A stretch of 64,000 nucleotides of DNA, from assembly GCA_963775635.1 (NCBI GenBank), contig CAVZJO010000006.1, forward strand, positions 1-64,000. The letters are read 5' to 3'. The position numbers were made by a program, and so were the translations under genes. Positions 18,435-28,391 of the stretch are shown here, piece after piece. The first letter of the stretch is position 1; every line of letters starts with the position of its first letter. The DNA is from JALORV01 sp963775635. Lineage in GTDB: Bacteria > Pseudomonadota > Gammaproteobacteria > Burkholderiales > Burkholderiaceae_F. The notes below the pieces were generated by a model, which made no database searches, had not been told where the DNA came from, and saw nothing but the letters and a program-made list of their open reading frames with translations.

Positions 18435-19323
18435 ATGGCTGCAAGATCGATCGGATCACTGACCGTCGCCTTCGGGCTCGTGTCGATACCGGTGAAGCTG
18501 TACTCGGCGACCGAAGCGAGTCGCGCGATCTCGTTCAACATGCTGCACAAGGCCTGCGGGTCGCGGCTCAAGCAGCAGTACCTCTGCCTGAAGGAAGAGA
18601 TCCCGGTCGCGCGTGAAGACATCGTCAAGGGTTACGAGTTCGCCAAGGACCAGTACGTGGTCTTCACGCCGGAGGAACTGAAGGCGATGGAGGAAGCCGG
18701 CACGCACACGGCCGAGATCACCGAGTTCGTGCCGATCGAATCGATCGACCCGGTCTACTTCGACAAGGCGTATTACCTGGCGCCGGACAAGGGCGGTGCG
18801 AAGCCGTACGCGCTGCTGTCGCGGGCTCTGGCCGAATCGGACCGTTGCGCGGTCGGCCGCTGGGCGGCGCGCGGCAAGCAGTACATCGTGATGATCCGCC
18901 CGGTCGACGGCGGGCTGGTGATGCAGCAGCTGCTGTACGCCGACGAGGTGCGGTCGATCAAGGAGATCGAGATCCCGTCGACCGACGTCAAGGACGCCGA
19001 GCTGAAGCTGGCGCAGCAGCTGATCGACCAGCAGGCATCCGACACTTTCGATCCCGCCGCCTACAAGGACGACGTGCGCGAGCGCATCGAAGCGGCGGTG
19101 CAGAAGAAGGTCGAAGGCCAGCAGATCACGATGGCCGAGGCACCGGCCGCCGGCGCGCAGGTGATCGACCTGATGGAGGCGCTGCGCGCGAGCCTGGCCA
19201 AGCAGGCGCCGGCGCCGTCAAAGGCCGCCGCGAAAGCGCCGGCCGAAGCCCGCAAGCCCGCCAAGCGCGCGCAGCGCGCGGAGGAAGCCGTCGCCCGCAC
19301 CGCGCAAGGCAGCCAAGCGCTAG
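18435..19323 (+). CDS. ku: Ku protein of non-homologous end joining, frameshift near the end
   Basis: Ku homodimers bind DNA ends and recruit LigD. The start MAARSIGSLTVAFGLVSIPV follows GGGAGG. The core (to about residue 255) has LHKACGSRLKQQYLCLKE, EIPVAREDIVKGYEF and LYADEVRSIKEIEIP, all typical. The Lys/Ala-rich tail reads in frame to about 19280 and then runs on to 19553 through the next gene. Shifting one base restores APRKAAKR and a stop at 19321-19323, so an indel near 19285 is likely and the true length is about 295 residues, usual for proteobacterial Ku. It starts 39 bp after ligD. Confidence 0.88.
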
Positions 19324-19335
19324 GAACTCCCGCAG

Positions 19336-20160
19336 GTGATGCAGCACCCGTACGGCGTGCGCGACGTCGAGAAGTTGCTGCGCCTGCCGCGCAGCACGAT
19401 CCGCTCGCTGGTCGACGCCGGATTCGTGTCTCCGGCGCGCGGACCGCGCCGCGCCTGGCGCTTTTCGTTCCAGGATCTCGTCGTGCTGCGTGCGGCCAGG
19501 TCGCTGAGCGAAGCGCAGGTGCCGGCCAAGCGCATCACCCGCTCGATCCGTGAACTGCGACGACAACTACCGGACGCGATGCCGCTGTCCGGCCTCGCGA
19601 TCTGCGCGGTCGGCGATCGCGTCGTCGTGCGCGAAGGCGTCAACCGCTGGCAGGCAGAGTCCGGCCAGTATCTGCTGGCACTCGAAAGCGATGCCTCGGG
19701 TTCGATCGCGGTGGTCGAGCCGCCGCCGATACCGCCGGAAGACGTATCGGCCGAAGATCTGTTCGAGCAGGCGATGGCGCTGGAAGATTCAGACACCGAA
19801 GCGGCCGTCGAGCTGTACGCGGCGGCGATCGCCAGCGACGCGACACTGGCCGATGCGCGTGTCAACCTCGGCCGACTGCTGCACCAGATTGGCCGGCTGG
19901 CCGATGCCGAGCAGGTCTACCGGGCCGCGATCGACGCCGGCGTCGACGATCCGCTGCTGCACTTCAACCTCGGCGTGCTGCTCGAAGACCGCGGCCGCAA
20001 AGCCGATGCGCTGCACGCCTACGAAATCGCTCTGCGCTCCGACCCGCGGCACATCGATGCGCTGCATAACGCCGGCCTGCTGGCTGACGAACTCGGCCGC
20101 GGCCGGGATGCCATTCGCTATCTGGCGCAGTATCGACGGCTCGCCGGCAAGTCAAAGTAA
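19336..20160 (+). CDS. MerR-type HTH/TPR protein in the NHEJ unit
   Basis: A 274-residue protein starting at GTG 19336 or ATG 19339. Residues 1-75 resemble a MerR-like winged helix (YGVRDVEKLLRLPRSTIRSL, GFVSPARGPRRAWRFSFQDL). A linker with beta-rich sequence follows, and from about 145 to 265 there are TPR units (AVELYAAAIASDATLADARV, LHFNLGVLLEDRGRKADAL, HIDALHNAGLLADELGRG). It begins 12 bp after the inferred ku stop and so is probably co-transcribed. A role as regulator or accessory of end joining is inference from position. Confidence 0.8.
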   Translation: MMQHPYGVRDVEKLLRLPRSTIRSLVDAGFVSPARGPRRAWRFSFQDLVVLRAARSLSEAQVPAKRITRSIRELRRQLPDAMPLSGLAICAVGDRVVVREGVNRWQAESGQYLLALESDASGSIAVVEPPPIPPEDVSAEDLFEQAMALEDSDTEAAVELYAAAIASDATLADARVNLGRLLHQIGRLADAEQVYRAAIDAGVDDPLLHFNLGVLLEDRGRKADALHAYEIALRSDPRHIDALHNAGLLADELGRGRDAIRYLAQYRRLAGKSK

Positions 20161-20213
20161 CAGCGCGAAATAACAGCCGGCGTCGCTGCCGGTCTTGACC
20201 GAGGCAGGATTGC

Positions 20214-20225
20214 CACGGCGCCGTG
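20214..20225. promoter_or_regulatory. 12-bp palindrome upstream of the MacA-like gene
   Basis: CACGGCGCCGTG is self-complementary and lies 42 bp before the adaptor start, next to TTGACC. It could be an operator for the exporter operon; in GC-rich DNA such a short site may be chance. Confidence 0.25.
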
Positions 20226-20266
20226 TCGGCTAATCTCCGTTACTTCGTTCATCAGGCTAGTCACGG

Positions 20267-21436
20267 ATGATTTCCGCACTTCGATCGCGCTGGGCGCGTC
20301 GCGCGCTGATTGCACTCGCGATCGTGGCGGTTATCGCGCTGGCCGTCTGGTGGCTGGGCCGTCCGAAGCCGATTCCGGTCGTGCTGACCGAGATCGGACG
20401 CGGACGCGTCGAAGCGACGATCGCCAACACGCGCGCCGGCACCGTCGAAGCGTGCCAGCGCACCAAGCTGTCGACGATCATCGGCGGACGGATCGAGGTG
20501 CTGACGGTCAAGGAAGGCGACCGGGTCAAGAAGGGCCAGCTGCTGATGCAGCTGTGGAACGACGACCAGCAGGCCGCCGAGCGGCTCGCGCAGGCGCAGC
20601 TCGAAACCTCGCGCAAGCGTGTGGTCGAAGCGTGCACGATCGCGGCCGCCGCCGAACGCGAGGTGGCACGACAGGTCGAACTGCACAAGCAGGGTTTCAT
20701 ATCGGCCAACGCGATCGACACCGCGCGCGCCGCCGCCGACGCGAAGGTGGCCGGCTGCGCGACCGCCAAGGCGGATGTCGCGCAGGCCGAGGCCAACGTC
20801 AGGCTGTCGCATGTCCAGCAGGGCCGCACGGTGCTGATCGCGCCCTTCGACGGCACAGTCGCCAAGATCGTCGGCGAGATCGGCGAGTATTCGACGCCGT
20901 CGCCACCGGGCGTGCCGACGCCGCCCGCGATCGACCTGATCGACGAGTCGTGCCTGTACGTGAAGGCTCCGATGGACGAGGTCGATGCGCCGAAGGTGCG
21001 CGAAGGACAGATCGTGCGCATATCGCTCGACGCGCTGCCGGGACAGTCGTTTCCCGGCAAGGTCCGGCGTATCGCTCCCTACGTGACGGCGGTCGAGAAG
21101 CAGGCGCGCACGGTCGACATCGAGGCGACGTTCGACGATCCGTCGAAGATCGGGCGCCTGCTGGTCGGCAACAGCGCCGACGTCGAGGTCGTGCTTGATA
21201 CACGCGACAACGTGTTGCGAGTGCCGACCGCCGCGCTGCTCGAAGGCAACCGCACGCTGGTCGTCGTCAATGATCGGCTCGAGGAGCGCAAGCTGAAGAC
21301 GGGGCTTTCGAACTGGGAGTACACCGAGGTCGTCGAGGGACTGACTGCCGGCGACAAGGTGGTGACGTCACTCGAGCGGACCGGCGTGAAGGCGGGTGCG
21401 ATCGTCGAAGCGGAACCGGCGAAAGCCGCGAAGTAG
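20267..21436 (+). CDS. MacA-like periplasmic adaptor (HlyD/MFP family)
   Basis: A 389-residue adaptor for a MacB-type ABC exporter. One N-terminal membrane anchor (about residues 13-30), then a lipoyl half-motif GGRIEVLTVKEGDRVKKGQL, a coiled-coil hairpin (about 95-185) and the second lipoyl half IAPFDGTVAKI. The beta-barrel part has RIAPYVTAVEKQARTVDIEA. No lipobox is present, so it stays as a signal-anchored protein. It heads a four-gene run with an ATPase and two permeases. Confidence 0.85.
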   Translation: MISALRSRWARRALIALAIVAVIALAVWWLGRPKPIPVVLTEIGRGRVEATIANTRAGTVEACQRTKLSTIIGGRIEVLTVKEGDRVKKGQLLMQLWNDDQQAAERLAQAQLETSRKRVVEACTIAAAAEREVARQVELHKQGFISANAIDTARAAADAKVAGCATAKADVAQAEANVRLSHVQQGRTVLIAPFDGTVAKIVGEIGEYSTPSPPGVPTPPAIDLIDESCLYVKAPMDEVDAPKVREGQIVRISLDALPGQSFPGKVRRIAPYVTAVEKQARTVDIEATFDDPSKIGRLLVGNSADVEVVLDTRDNVLRVPTAALLEGNRTLVVVNDRLEERKLKTGLSNWEYTEVVEGLTAGDKVVTSLERTGVKAGAIVEAEPAKAAK

Positions 21437-21474
21437 TCCGCCGGCAGGTCGGGCGGTCGAAATCGAGTGATGCG

Positions 21475-22179
<705 letters not shown>

Positions 22180-22193
22180 AGAAACCTCCACAG

Positions 22194-23402
22194 ATGCGTC
22201 CGCTCGATGTCCTGCGTTTCGCCTACGGCGCCGCCGCTGGAAACCGGCTGCGCACGGTGTTGTTGATGCTGGCGATGGCGATCGGGGTAGCTGCGGTGGT
22301 CGTTCTCACAGCGCTGGGCGACGGCGCACGTCGCTATGTCGTCAACGAGTTCTCGGCGATCGGCAGCAACCTGGTGATCGTCCTGCCCGGACGCTCGCAG
22401 ACCGGCGGCTTTAGTCCGGCCAACGTAGTGACCAGCACGCCGCGCGACCTGACGGTGGCCGACGCGCGCGCACTGCAGCGAGCACCGGCAGTCCGCCGCC
22501 TTGCGCCGGTGACGGTCGGCACCTCGGAGCTGAGCGTTGCCGGCCGCCTCCGCGAGGTGATGGTTGTCGGTACGACGGCCGAATTCCTCGAGGTGCGCCG
22601 CTTCAAGCTCGGACAGGGACGTTTCCTGCCTGACGAGGACTGGGATCGCGGTGCGCCGGTCATGGTGATCGGTGCCAAGCTGCAGAGCGAACTGTTCGGC
22701 ACGCAATTGCCGCTCGGCCAGTTCGTTCGCATCGGCGACCGGCGCTTCCGCGTGATCGGCGTGCTGGCGGCGGGCGGCAGCGGGCTCGGGATGACGACCG
22801 ACGAACTGGCGATCGTTCCGGTGGCGCAGGCGCAGGCGATGTTCAACAGCAACACGCTGTTCCGCATCCTGGTCGAGGCGCGCAACCGCGAGACGATCGA
22901 ACTCGCCAAGGAGCAGGTCACCGAGCTGATCAAGCAGCGTCACGACGGCGAGGCCGATGTCACAGTCATCACGCAGGACGCGGTGCTCGCGACCTTCGAC
23001 CGCCTGCTGGGCACGCTGACGCTGGGGGTGGCCGGCATCGCGGCGATCAGCCTCGCGGTTGCCGGCATCCTGGTGATGAACGTGATGCTGGTGTCGGTGA
23101 CCCAGCGCACGTCGGAGATTGGGCTGTTGAAGGCCATTGGTGCGACCGGTCACGTCATTCGAGTCGTATTCCTGGTCGAGGCGGCGATGCTGTCCGCGGC
23201 GGGCGCGGTGATCGGCTACGGGCTCGGGCTGGGCGGCGCGGCGATCATCCGCGCGCTGTACCCGGTGCTGCCGGCGTATCCGCCGGATTGGGCGGTACTG
23301 GCCGCGCTCGGCACCGCGCTCGTGACCGGTCTCGTGTTCGGCGTGCTGCCGGCACGGCGTGCGGCGGCGCTCGATCCGGTGCTGGCGCTGACCAAGCGAT
23401 GA
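22194..23402 (+). CDS. ABC transporter permease, FtsX/MacB type (first)
   Basis: A 402-residue permease. One N-terminal helix (LRTVLLMLAMAIGVAAVVVL), a periplasmic MacB-like domain with PRDLTVADARALQRAPAVRR, then three C-terminal helices with SVTQRTSEIGLLKAIGATG, the coupling sequence of the family. It starts 14 bp after the ATPase gene and overlaps the next permease by 4 bp (ATGA). It is similar in sequence to that neighbour, so the two probably arose by duplication and may form a heterodimer. Confidence 0.9.
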   Translation: MRPLDVLRFAYGAAAGNRLRTVLLMLAMAIGVAAVVVLTALGDGARRYVVNEFSAIGSNLVIVLPGRSQTGGFSPANVVTSTPRDLTVADARALQRAPAVRRLAPVTVGTSELSVAGRLREVMVVGTTAEFLEVRRFKLGQGRFLPDEDWDRGAPVMVIGAKLQSELFGTQLPLGQFVRIGDRRFRVIGVLAAGGSGLGMTTDELAIVPVAQAQAMFNSNTLFRILVEARNRETIELAKEQVTELIKQRHDGEADVTVITQDAVLATFDRLLGTLTLGVAGIAAISLAVAGILVMNVMLVSVTQRTSEIGLLKAIGATGHVIRVVFLVEAAMLSAAGAVIGYGLGLGGAAIIRALYPVLPAYPPDWAVLAALGTALVTGLVFGVLPARRAAALDPVLALTKR

Positions 23403-24601
23403 TCTGGCGCGACGCCATATTTCTCGCGTTGCGTGCGATCACCGCACATCGGTTGCGCAGCTTCCTGACGCTGCTCGGCATCGCGGTCGGTATCGCGGCG
23501 GTGATCCTGCTCACCTCGATCGGCGAAGGCATTCATCGCTTCGTGCTGGCCGAGTTCACGCAGTTTGGTACCAATGTGGTCGGCGTCGCGCCGGGCCGCG
23601 TGAAGACCGCCGGTGGCCCGCCGTCGGGACTGCCGACCGCCGTGCGGCCCCTCAGCTTCGACGATGCGCGCGCACTGCAGCGGGTGCCGCACGCGATTGG
23701 CGTTGCGCCGACCGTATGGGGCAATTCCGAGGTCGCCGGCAACGGCCGCCTGCGGCGCACCACCGTCTACGGCGTCAGCGCGGCCGCGCTGCAGGTGTTC
23801 AACATGAGCGTGAAGAGCGGTCAGTTCCTGCCGGATGAGGAATGGGAAAGCGCGCGCGCGTTCGCCGTGCTGGGCAGCAAGCTGAAGGACGAATTGTTCG
23901 GCGCTGCCAACCCGCTCGGCGCGCGCATTCGCATCGGCACGCTGCAGTTTCGCGTGATCGGCGTGCTGGCATCCAAAGGCCAGTTCCTCGGCATCGATCT
24001 CGACGACACGGCATTCATCCCGACCGCGCGAGCGCTCGACCTGTTCAACAAGGACGGGTTGACCGAGATTCATGTTTCGTACGAGGAGGGAGCCGCTGCG
24101 ACGCAGATCAGCGACGCGGTCAAGGCCGTGCTCGTCGCGCGACACGGGCGCGAGGATTTCACGATCACGACGCAGGAGGACATGCTGAAGACGCTGGGCA
24201 ACATCCTCGACGTGCTGACGATGGCGGTGGGCGCGCTGGGCAGCATCTCACTCGCTGTCGGCGGCGTCGGCATCGTGACCATCATGACGATTGCGGTGGC
24301 GGAGCGGACCAGCGAGGTCGGGTTGATGCTGGCGCTCGGCGCGCGCCGCCGCACAATCCTCGGATTGTTTCTCGGCGAGGCGGTCGTGCTGGCGGCGCTC
24401 GGCGGGGTATTCGGCCTGCTGCTCGGGATCGGATTGGCGCAGCTGATCCAGCTCGCGTTGCCGGCGCTGCCGGTCCACACGCCAGTCGTCTTCGCCGTGC
24501 TGGCGATCGCGCTCGCGTCGATCATCGGATTGATCGCAGGCGTGGCGCCGGCGCGCCGCGCGTCGCTGCTCGACCCGGTTGAGTCCCTGCGCGCCGAGTG
24601 A
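23399..24601 (+). CDS. ABC transporter permease, FtsX/MacB type (second)
   Basis: A 400-residue permease whose ATG overlaps the stop of the first one, indicating translational coupling. It has the same layout: helix LRSFLTLLGIAVGIAAVILL, periplasmic domain containing PLSFDDARALQRVPHAIGVA, and three C-terminal helices with AVAERTSEVGLMLALGARRR. A longer reading frame begins at 23288 but would lie inside the first permease. The paired-permease arrangement suggests export of an unknown molecule (antibiotic, peptide or lipid). Confidence 0.9.
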   Translation: MIWRDAIFLALRAITAHRLRSFLTLLGIAVGIAAVILLTSIGEGIHRFVLAEFTQFGTNVVGVAPGRVKTAGGPPSGLPTAVRPLSFDDARALQRVPHAIGVAPTVWGNSEVAGNGRLRRTTVYGVSAAALQVFNMSVKSGQFLPDEEWESARAFAVLGSKLKDELFGAANPLGARIRIGTLQFRVIGVLASKGQFLGIDLDDTAFIPTARALDLFNKDGLTEIHVSYEEGAAATQISDAVKAVLVARHGREDFTITTQEDMLKTLGNILDVLTMAVGALGSISLAVGGVGIVTIMTIAVAERTSEVGLMLALGARRRTILGLFLGEAVVLAALGGVFGLLLGIGLAQLIQLALPALPVHTPVVFAVLAIALASIIGLIAGVAPARRASLLDPVESLRAE

Positions 24602-24752
24602 GGCGCAAAGCGGCCCGCGATGTGCCCGTGTGCCGCCTGAAAAACCGCCGCGGCGGCCCGGTTATCTGCAACAATGCCTGCCGCTTCGGTGACGCAGATC
24701 CCAGAAATCCGCGCACCGGAAAGCGTATTGCAGTCCACAAAGGAGACAACTC

Positions 24753-25730
24753 ATGAAGCGCAGAGATTTCGTCGTCGCGGCTGCTGCAGCCATGGCGGTC
24801 CCGGTTCGTGCGCAGCAGCCGATCACCCTGCACGGCGCGGTCCAGTTCAACGACGGCCACGCGTTCACGCGCGCGCTGGAGAAGTTCCAGGAACTGACGG
24901 TCAAGTACTACGGCAAGCCGGTCAATTTCGTCCTGCACAAGAACAGCGAACTGGGGTTGGAGAAGGACTACTTCGCGTACATGAACCAGGGCATCTCGGT
25001 CGACTACGCGATCGTCTCACCCGCGCACATGTCGACCTTTTCGAAAGCGGCGCCGTTTATCGACGCGCCGTTCCTGTTCCGCGACCTCGACCACTGGAAC
25101 AAGGTGCTCAATGCCGACACGCTGAAGCCCGTCGCCGACGAAGTGGCTGCGAAAGGCGACGTGATGCTGATCGGCTTCGCCGGCGGCGGCACGCGCAACA
25201 TCTTTGCCAACAAGCCGGTGCGCAATCTGGCCGAAATGAAGGGGCTCAAGGTTCGCGTGCAGGGCGCGCCGATCTGGAGCAAGACGTTCTCGGCGATCGG
25301 TATGGCGCCGACGGTCATCGCCTACGACGAGGTCTACAACGCGATCCAGAACGGCGTGATCCAGGCCGGCGAGAACGAGGCCGCCGGCGTCGAGGCGATG
25401 AAGTTCTACGAAGTCGCGCCGAGCCTCAACATGACGCAGCACGCCATCACGATCCGGCCGATCTGTTTCTCGGCCAAGGCCTACAAGAAACTGCCGCCCG
25501 ACCTGCAGGCCGCGATCGTCAAGGCCGGCAAGGAAGCGGGCGTTTTCGGCCGCCAGATCGAGTCGGGTGCCGACGAGGAGAAGCTTGTCGCGATGGAGAA
25601 GGCCGGCAAGCTCAAGCGCATTCCGTTCGCCGACCGGGCGCAGATGAAGAAGCTCGCCGACCCGGTGATGGCGGATTACGCAAAGGAGATTGGCGCGACG
25701 GAGATCTACAACAAGATCAACGCGATGTAG
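24753..25730 (+). CDS. dctP: TRAP transporter solute receptor DctP
   Basis: A 325-residue periplasmic binding protein. AAGGAG precedes ATG 24753, which opens a short Tat-like signal MKRRDFVVAAAAAMAVPVRA with a twin Arg. Family motifs include DYAIVSPAHMS, GGTRNIFANKPVRNLAEMKG and GLKVRVQGAPIWSKTF; the conserved Arg that grips the substrate carboxylate is probably in KVRVQG. Followed by a terminator hairpin and then dctQ and dctM. The ligand is an organic acid, not identifiable. Confidence 0.88.
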   Translation: MKRRDFVVAAAAAMAVPVRAQQPITLHGAVQFNDGHAFTRALEKFQELTVKYYGKPVNFVLHKNSELGLEKDYFAYMNQGISVDYAIVSPAHMSTFSKAAPFIDAPFLFRDLDHWNKVLNADTLKPVADEVAAKGDVMLIGFAGGGTRNIFANKPVRNLAEMKGLKVRVQGAPIWSKTFSAIGMAPTVIAYDEVYNAIQNGVIQAGENEAAGVEAMKFYEVAPSLNMTQHAITIRPICFSAKAYKKLPPDLQAAIVKAGKEAGVFGRQIESGADEEKLVAMEKAGKLKRIPFADRAQMKKLADPVMADYAKEIGATEIYNKINAM

Positions 25731-25747
25731 GGTTCACCATCAACGAG

Positions 25748-25785
25748 CCGGCGCAGGCATCGAGTCCCTGCGCCGGTCTTTTTTT
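25748..25785 (+). terminator. Rho-independent terminator between dctP and dctQ
   Basis: CCGGCGCAGG and CCTGCGCCGG form a perfect 10-bp stem with a 9-base loop, followed by TCTTTTTTT. It lies 18 bases after the dctP stop. Partial termination here would give more receptor than membrane subunits. Confidence 0.85.
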
Positions 25786-25813
25786 GCCTGCCTAGTCGAC
25801 CTCCGCAATCCGC

Positions 25814-26296
25814 ATGCGCAAATTCATTGACGGCTACTACCGGCTTCTCAACTGGCTGCTGGTCGCGACCGTGGCAATCCTGATCGTGCCGGTGAGCCTG
25901 CAGATCTTTTCCCGCATGACGGCGCTGATCCCGTCGTACATCTGGACGGAAGAGATGGCGCGCTTCTTCTTCATCTGGATGATCATGATCGGTGCGATGG
26001 TCGGCATCCGCGACAGCGCGCACTTCGACGTCGACCTTTGGCCGGAACTTGCGCCGCGCGCCAACGCCCTGCTGCGCGTGGTTTCGAATGTGTTCGTGCT
26101 GGTGCTGGCGCTTGTGTTCCTCTGGTACGGCATCCAGTTCGTTCAGTTCGGATGGAACCAGAATTCCGAGCTCGCCGAGTTGCCGATGCCGTTCATCTTC
26201 GTTGCATGGCCGCTGGCCGGCTTCACGTGGCTCCTTTTCCTCGGCGAGAAATTCCGCGCCGACCTGCGCCTTCTGCTGTCGGGGGAGCGGCCGTGA
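25814..26296 (+). CDS. dctQ: TRAP transporter small permease DctQ
   Basis: A 160-residue protein with four hydrophobic helices, the first at about residues 13-33. The DctQ signature WTEEMARFFFIWMIMIGAMV is clear, and GIRDSAHFDVD follows. It starts 28 bases after the terminator and its stop overlaps the GTG of dctM (GTGA). Confidence 0.9.
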   Translation: MRKFIDGYYRLLNWLLVATVAILIVPVSLQIFSRMTALIPSYIWTEEMARFFFIWMIMIGAMVGIRDSAHFDVDLWPELAPRANALLRVVSNVFVLVLALVFLWYGIQFVQFGWNQNSELAELPMPFIFVAWPLAGFTWLLFLGEKFRADLRLLLSGERP

Positions 26297-27615
26297 GCAG
26301 CGCCGGTGTCTTGTCGCCGGCGATCGCCTCGTTGATCCTGTTCGGCGTCTTCTTCAGCCTCATGGCGCTGCGCGTGCCGATCGCGTTCGCGCTGGGCCTG
26401 GCGTGCCTGCCGATCCTGATCATCGAGCCGCGCCTTTCGCCGCTCGTGCTGTTCAACCAGACGTTCAAGTCGTACAACTCGTTCATCCTGCTCGCGGTGC
26501 CCTTCTTCCTGCTGACCGCAAACCTGATGAACGTCGGCGGCATCACGGACCGACTCGTCAGGCTGTCGCGCGACCTGGTCGGCCACTTGCCCGGTGGGCT
26601 CGCGCAAGTGAACGTGGTGCTGTCGATCTTTTTCGCGGGCATTTCCGGCTCGTCGACGGCCGACGCCGCGAGCCAGAGCAAGATCTTTATCGAGGCGCAG
26701 GTTAAGGAAGGTTACGACCTGTCGTTCTCGGTGGCGATCACTGCCGTCTCGGCTGTGCTCGCGGTCATCATTCCGCCGTCGATCCTGATGATCGTCTGGG
26801 GCGGCACGCTGACCGTATCGATCGGCGCGCTCTTTCTCGCGGGAATCATTCCGGGGTTGCTGCTCGGCTTCGTCCAGATGGCCACGGTTCATGTCTACGC
26901 GAAGCGGCGCAACTATCCGAAGTACCCGCGCTCGTCGCTGAAGGAAGTCATCACGGCCATCGCCATCGCAATTCCCGCGCTGATGACGCCGGTCATCATC
27001 GTTGGAGGGAAGGTCTTTGGCTGGTTCACCGCCACCGAGTCTGCTGCGATCGCGGTGCTCTATGCCGGCGCGCTGTCGATCTTCATCTACCGCGAGATGA
27101 ACGCCAAACATCTGCACAGCGCGCTGCTCGACACCGCGAGGCTGGCCGCGGTGGCGCTTTTCTGCGTCGGCACGGCCAGCGCTTTCGGCTGGCTCCTCGC
27201 GTACTACCAGATTCCGAAGGCGCTGCTCGCCGGTGTCGGGGGCTGGGGGATGGGCATCACGGAGACCGGCTTCTTCATCGCCTTCTGCTTCCTCGTCGTC
27301 GGGTGTTTTCTCGACGCGATTCCGGCGATCATCATTGTCGGTACCATCCTCGAGCCTCTGGCGCGCGCCGTCCACATGGACCCGGTGCACTTTGCGATGA
27401 TCGGCATCGTCTCGCTTGCGTTCGGCTTGGTGACACCGCCCTATGGCCTGTGCCTGATGATCTCCTGCGCGATTGCCAAGGTGAGAATGATTTACGTATT
27501 GAAGGACGTGATGATCATGCTAATGCCAATGCTCGCCGTCCTGGCGCTGACGATTATCTTCCCCGAAATCATTCTCTTCCTGCCCAAGCTTATTTCGCCG
27601 GAGTTCCTCAAATGA
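26293..27615 (+). CDS. dctM: TRAP transporter large permease DctM
   Basis: A 440-residue transporter subunit with about 12 helices, starting at GTG 26293 within the end of dctQ. Family motifs are FFLLTANLMNVGGITDRLV, GISGSSTADAAS and SVAITAVSAVLAVIIPPSI; the sodium/substrate region includes GLVTPPYGLCLM. A longer upstream frame (to 26038) is an artefact of open sequence inside dctQ. The stop overlaps the ATG of the following dehydrogenase. Confidence 0.92.
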   Translation: MSSAGVLSPAIASLILFGVFFSLMALRVPIAFALGLACLPILIIEPRLSPLVLFNQTFKSYNSFILLAVPFFLLTANLMNVGGITDRLVRLSRDLVGHLPGGLAQVNVVLSIFFAGISGSSTADAASQSKIFIEAQVKEGYDLSFSVAITAVSAVLAVIIPPSILMIVWGGTLTVSIGALFLAGIIPGLLLGFVQMATVHVYAKRRNYPKYPRSSLKEVITAIAIAIPALMTPVIIVGGKVFGWFTATESAAIAVLYAGALSIFIYREMNAKHLHSALLDTARLAAVALFCVGTASAFGWLLAYYQIPKALLAGVGGWGMGITETGFFIAFCFLVVGCFLDAIPAIIIVGTILEPLARAVHMDPVHFAMIGIVSLAFGLVTPPYGLCLMISCAIAKVRMIYVLKDVMIMLMPMLAVLALTIIFPEIILFLPKLISPEFLK

Positions 27616-28379
27616 GCGGCGCGGACTTCAACCTCGACCGCCGTACTGCGCTTGTCATCGGCGGCACGAGCGGAATTGGGCTCGAGATTGCCCGGGGCTT
27701 CCAGGCCGCCGGCGCGCGGGTCGTAGTCGCAAGTCGAGACTCCAAGAAAGTCGAGAGCAGCGTCGACGAGCTGAAGCAAAAGGACCCGCGAAGTGCGGGC
27801 TACTCGGTCGACGCCACTGATCCGGCCAACATGCGCCGATTTGCCGATCGGGTCTGGGGCGAGCAGGGACCGATCGACATCCTGCTCAACGCGCAAGGCA
27901 CGACGATCATCAAGCCGGCGCTCGACTTCATCGAGACCGAGTATGCGCAGGTGATGCGTACCAACGTCGACGGCGTGTTCTGGGCATGCACGGAGTTCGG
28001 CCGCCGCATGGTCGAGCGCAAGAGCGGAAGCATCGTCAACATCGGATCGCTGTCGTCGTTTCGTGGCTGGCCCGGCAGCAGCGTTTATGGGATGACGAAG
28101 TGGGCGGTCGTGTCACTGACGCAGTCGCTGGCGGCCGAGTGGGCGGCGAGCGGAGTGCGCATCAACGCGATCGCGCCGGGCTTCTTCATGACGCCGCTCA
28201 ACGAGAAGAAGATGTCCGACGCGCGCAAGGCGCTCGCGATCGCGCGCACCCCGATGGGGCGATTCGGCAAGCTGTCGGAGCTCGTCGGTGCCGCCGTGTA
28301 TCTCGCATCGCCCGCGGCCGGTTTCACGACCGGCGCGACCATTGCTGTGGACGGTGGCTTCCTCGCGAACGGGCTTTAA
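27612..28379 (+). CDS. SDR family oxidoreductase
   Basis: A 255-residue classical short-chain dehydrogenase. The cofactor motif GGTSGIG lies at residues 18-24, followed by NAQGTTIIKPALDF, the catalytic Ser in NIGSLSSFRGWPGSS and YGMTK with Tyr and Lys, and NAIAPGFFMTPL. It overlaps dctM by four bases, so uptake and oxidation of the solute are probably linked. It resembles gluconate 5-dehydrogenase/3-oxoacyl reductase types, but the substrate is not determinable. Confidence 0.85.
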   Translation: MSGADFNLDRRTALVIGGTSGIGLEIARGFQAAGARVVVASRDSKKVESSVDELKQKDPRSAGYSVDATDPANMRRFADRVWGEQGPIDILLNAQGTTIIKPALDFIETEYAQVMRTNVDGVFWACTEFGRRMVERKSGSIVNIGSLSSFRGWPGSSVYGMTKWAVVSLTQSLAAEWAASGVRINAIAPGFFMTPLNEKKMSDARKALAIARTPMGRFGKLSELVGAAVYLASPAAGFTTGATIAVDGGFLANGL

Positions 28380-28391
28380 CGCGGGACATTG

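Noticed and set aside
19324..19553. C-terminal extension of the Ku reading frame
   Set aside because: It overlaps the MerR/TPR gene in another frame; a one-base shift near 19285 restores a normal Lys-rich Ku end and stop at 19323.
26143..27390. A 415-residue minus-strand open frame across dctM
   Set aside because: Low-complexity Asp/Arg/Gln-rich translation antisense to a convincing 12-helix permease with overlapping start and stop codons.
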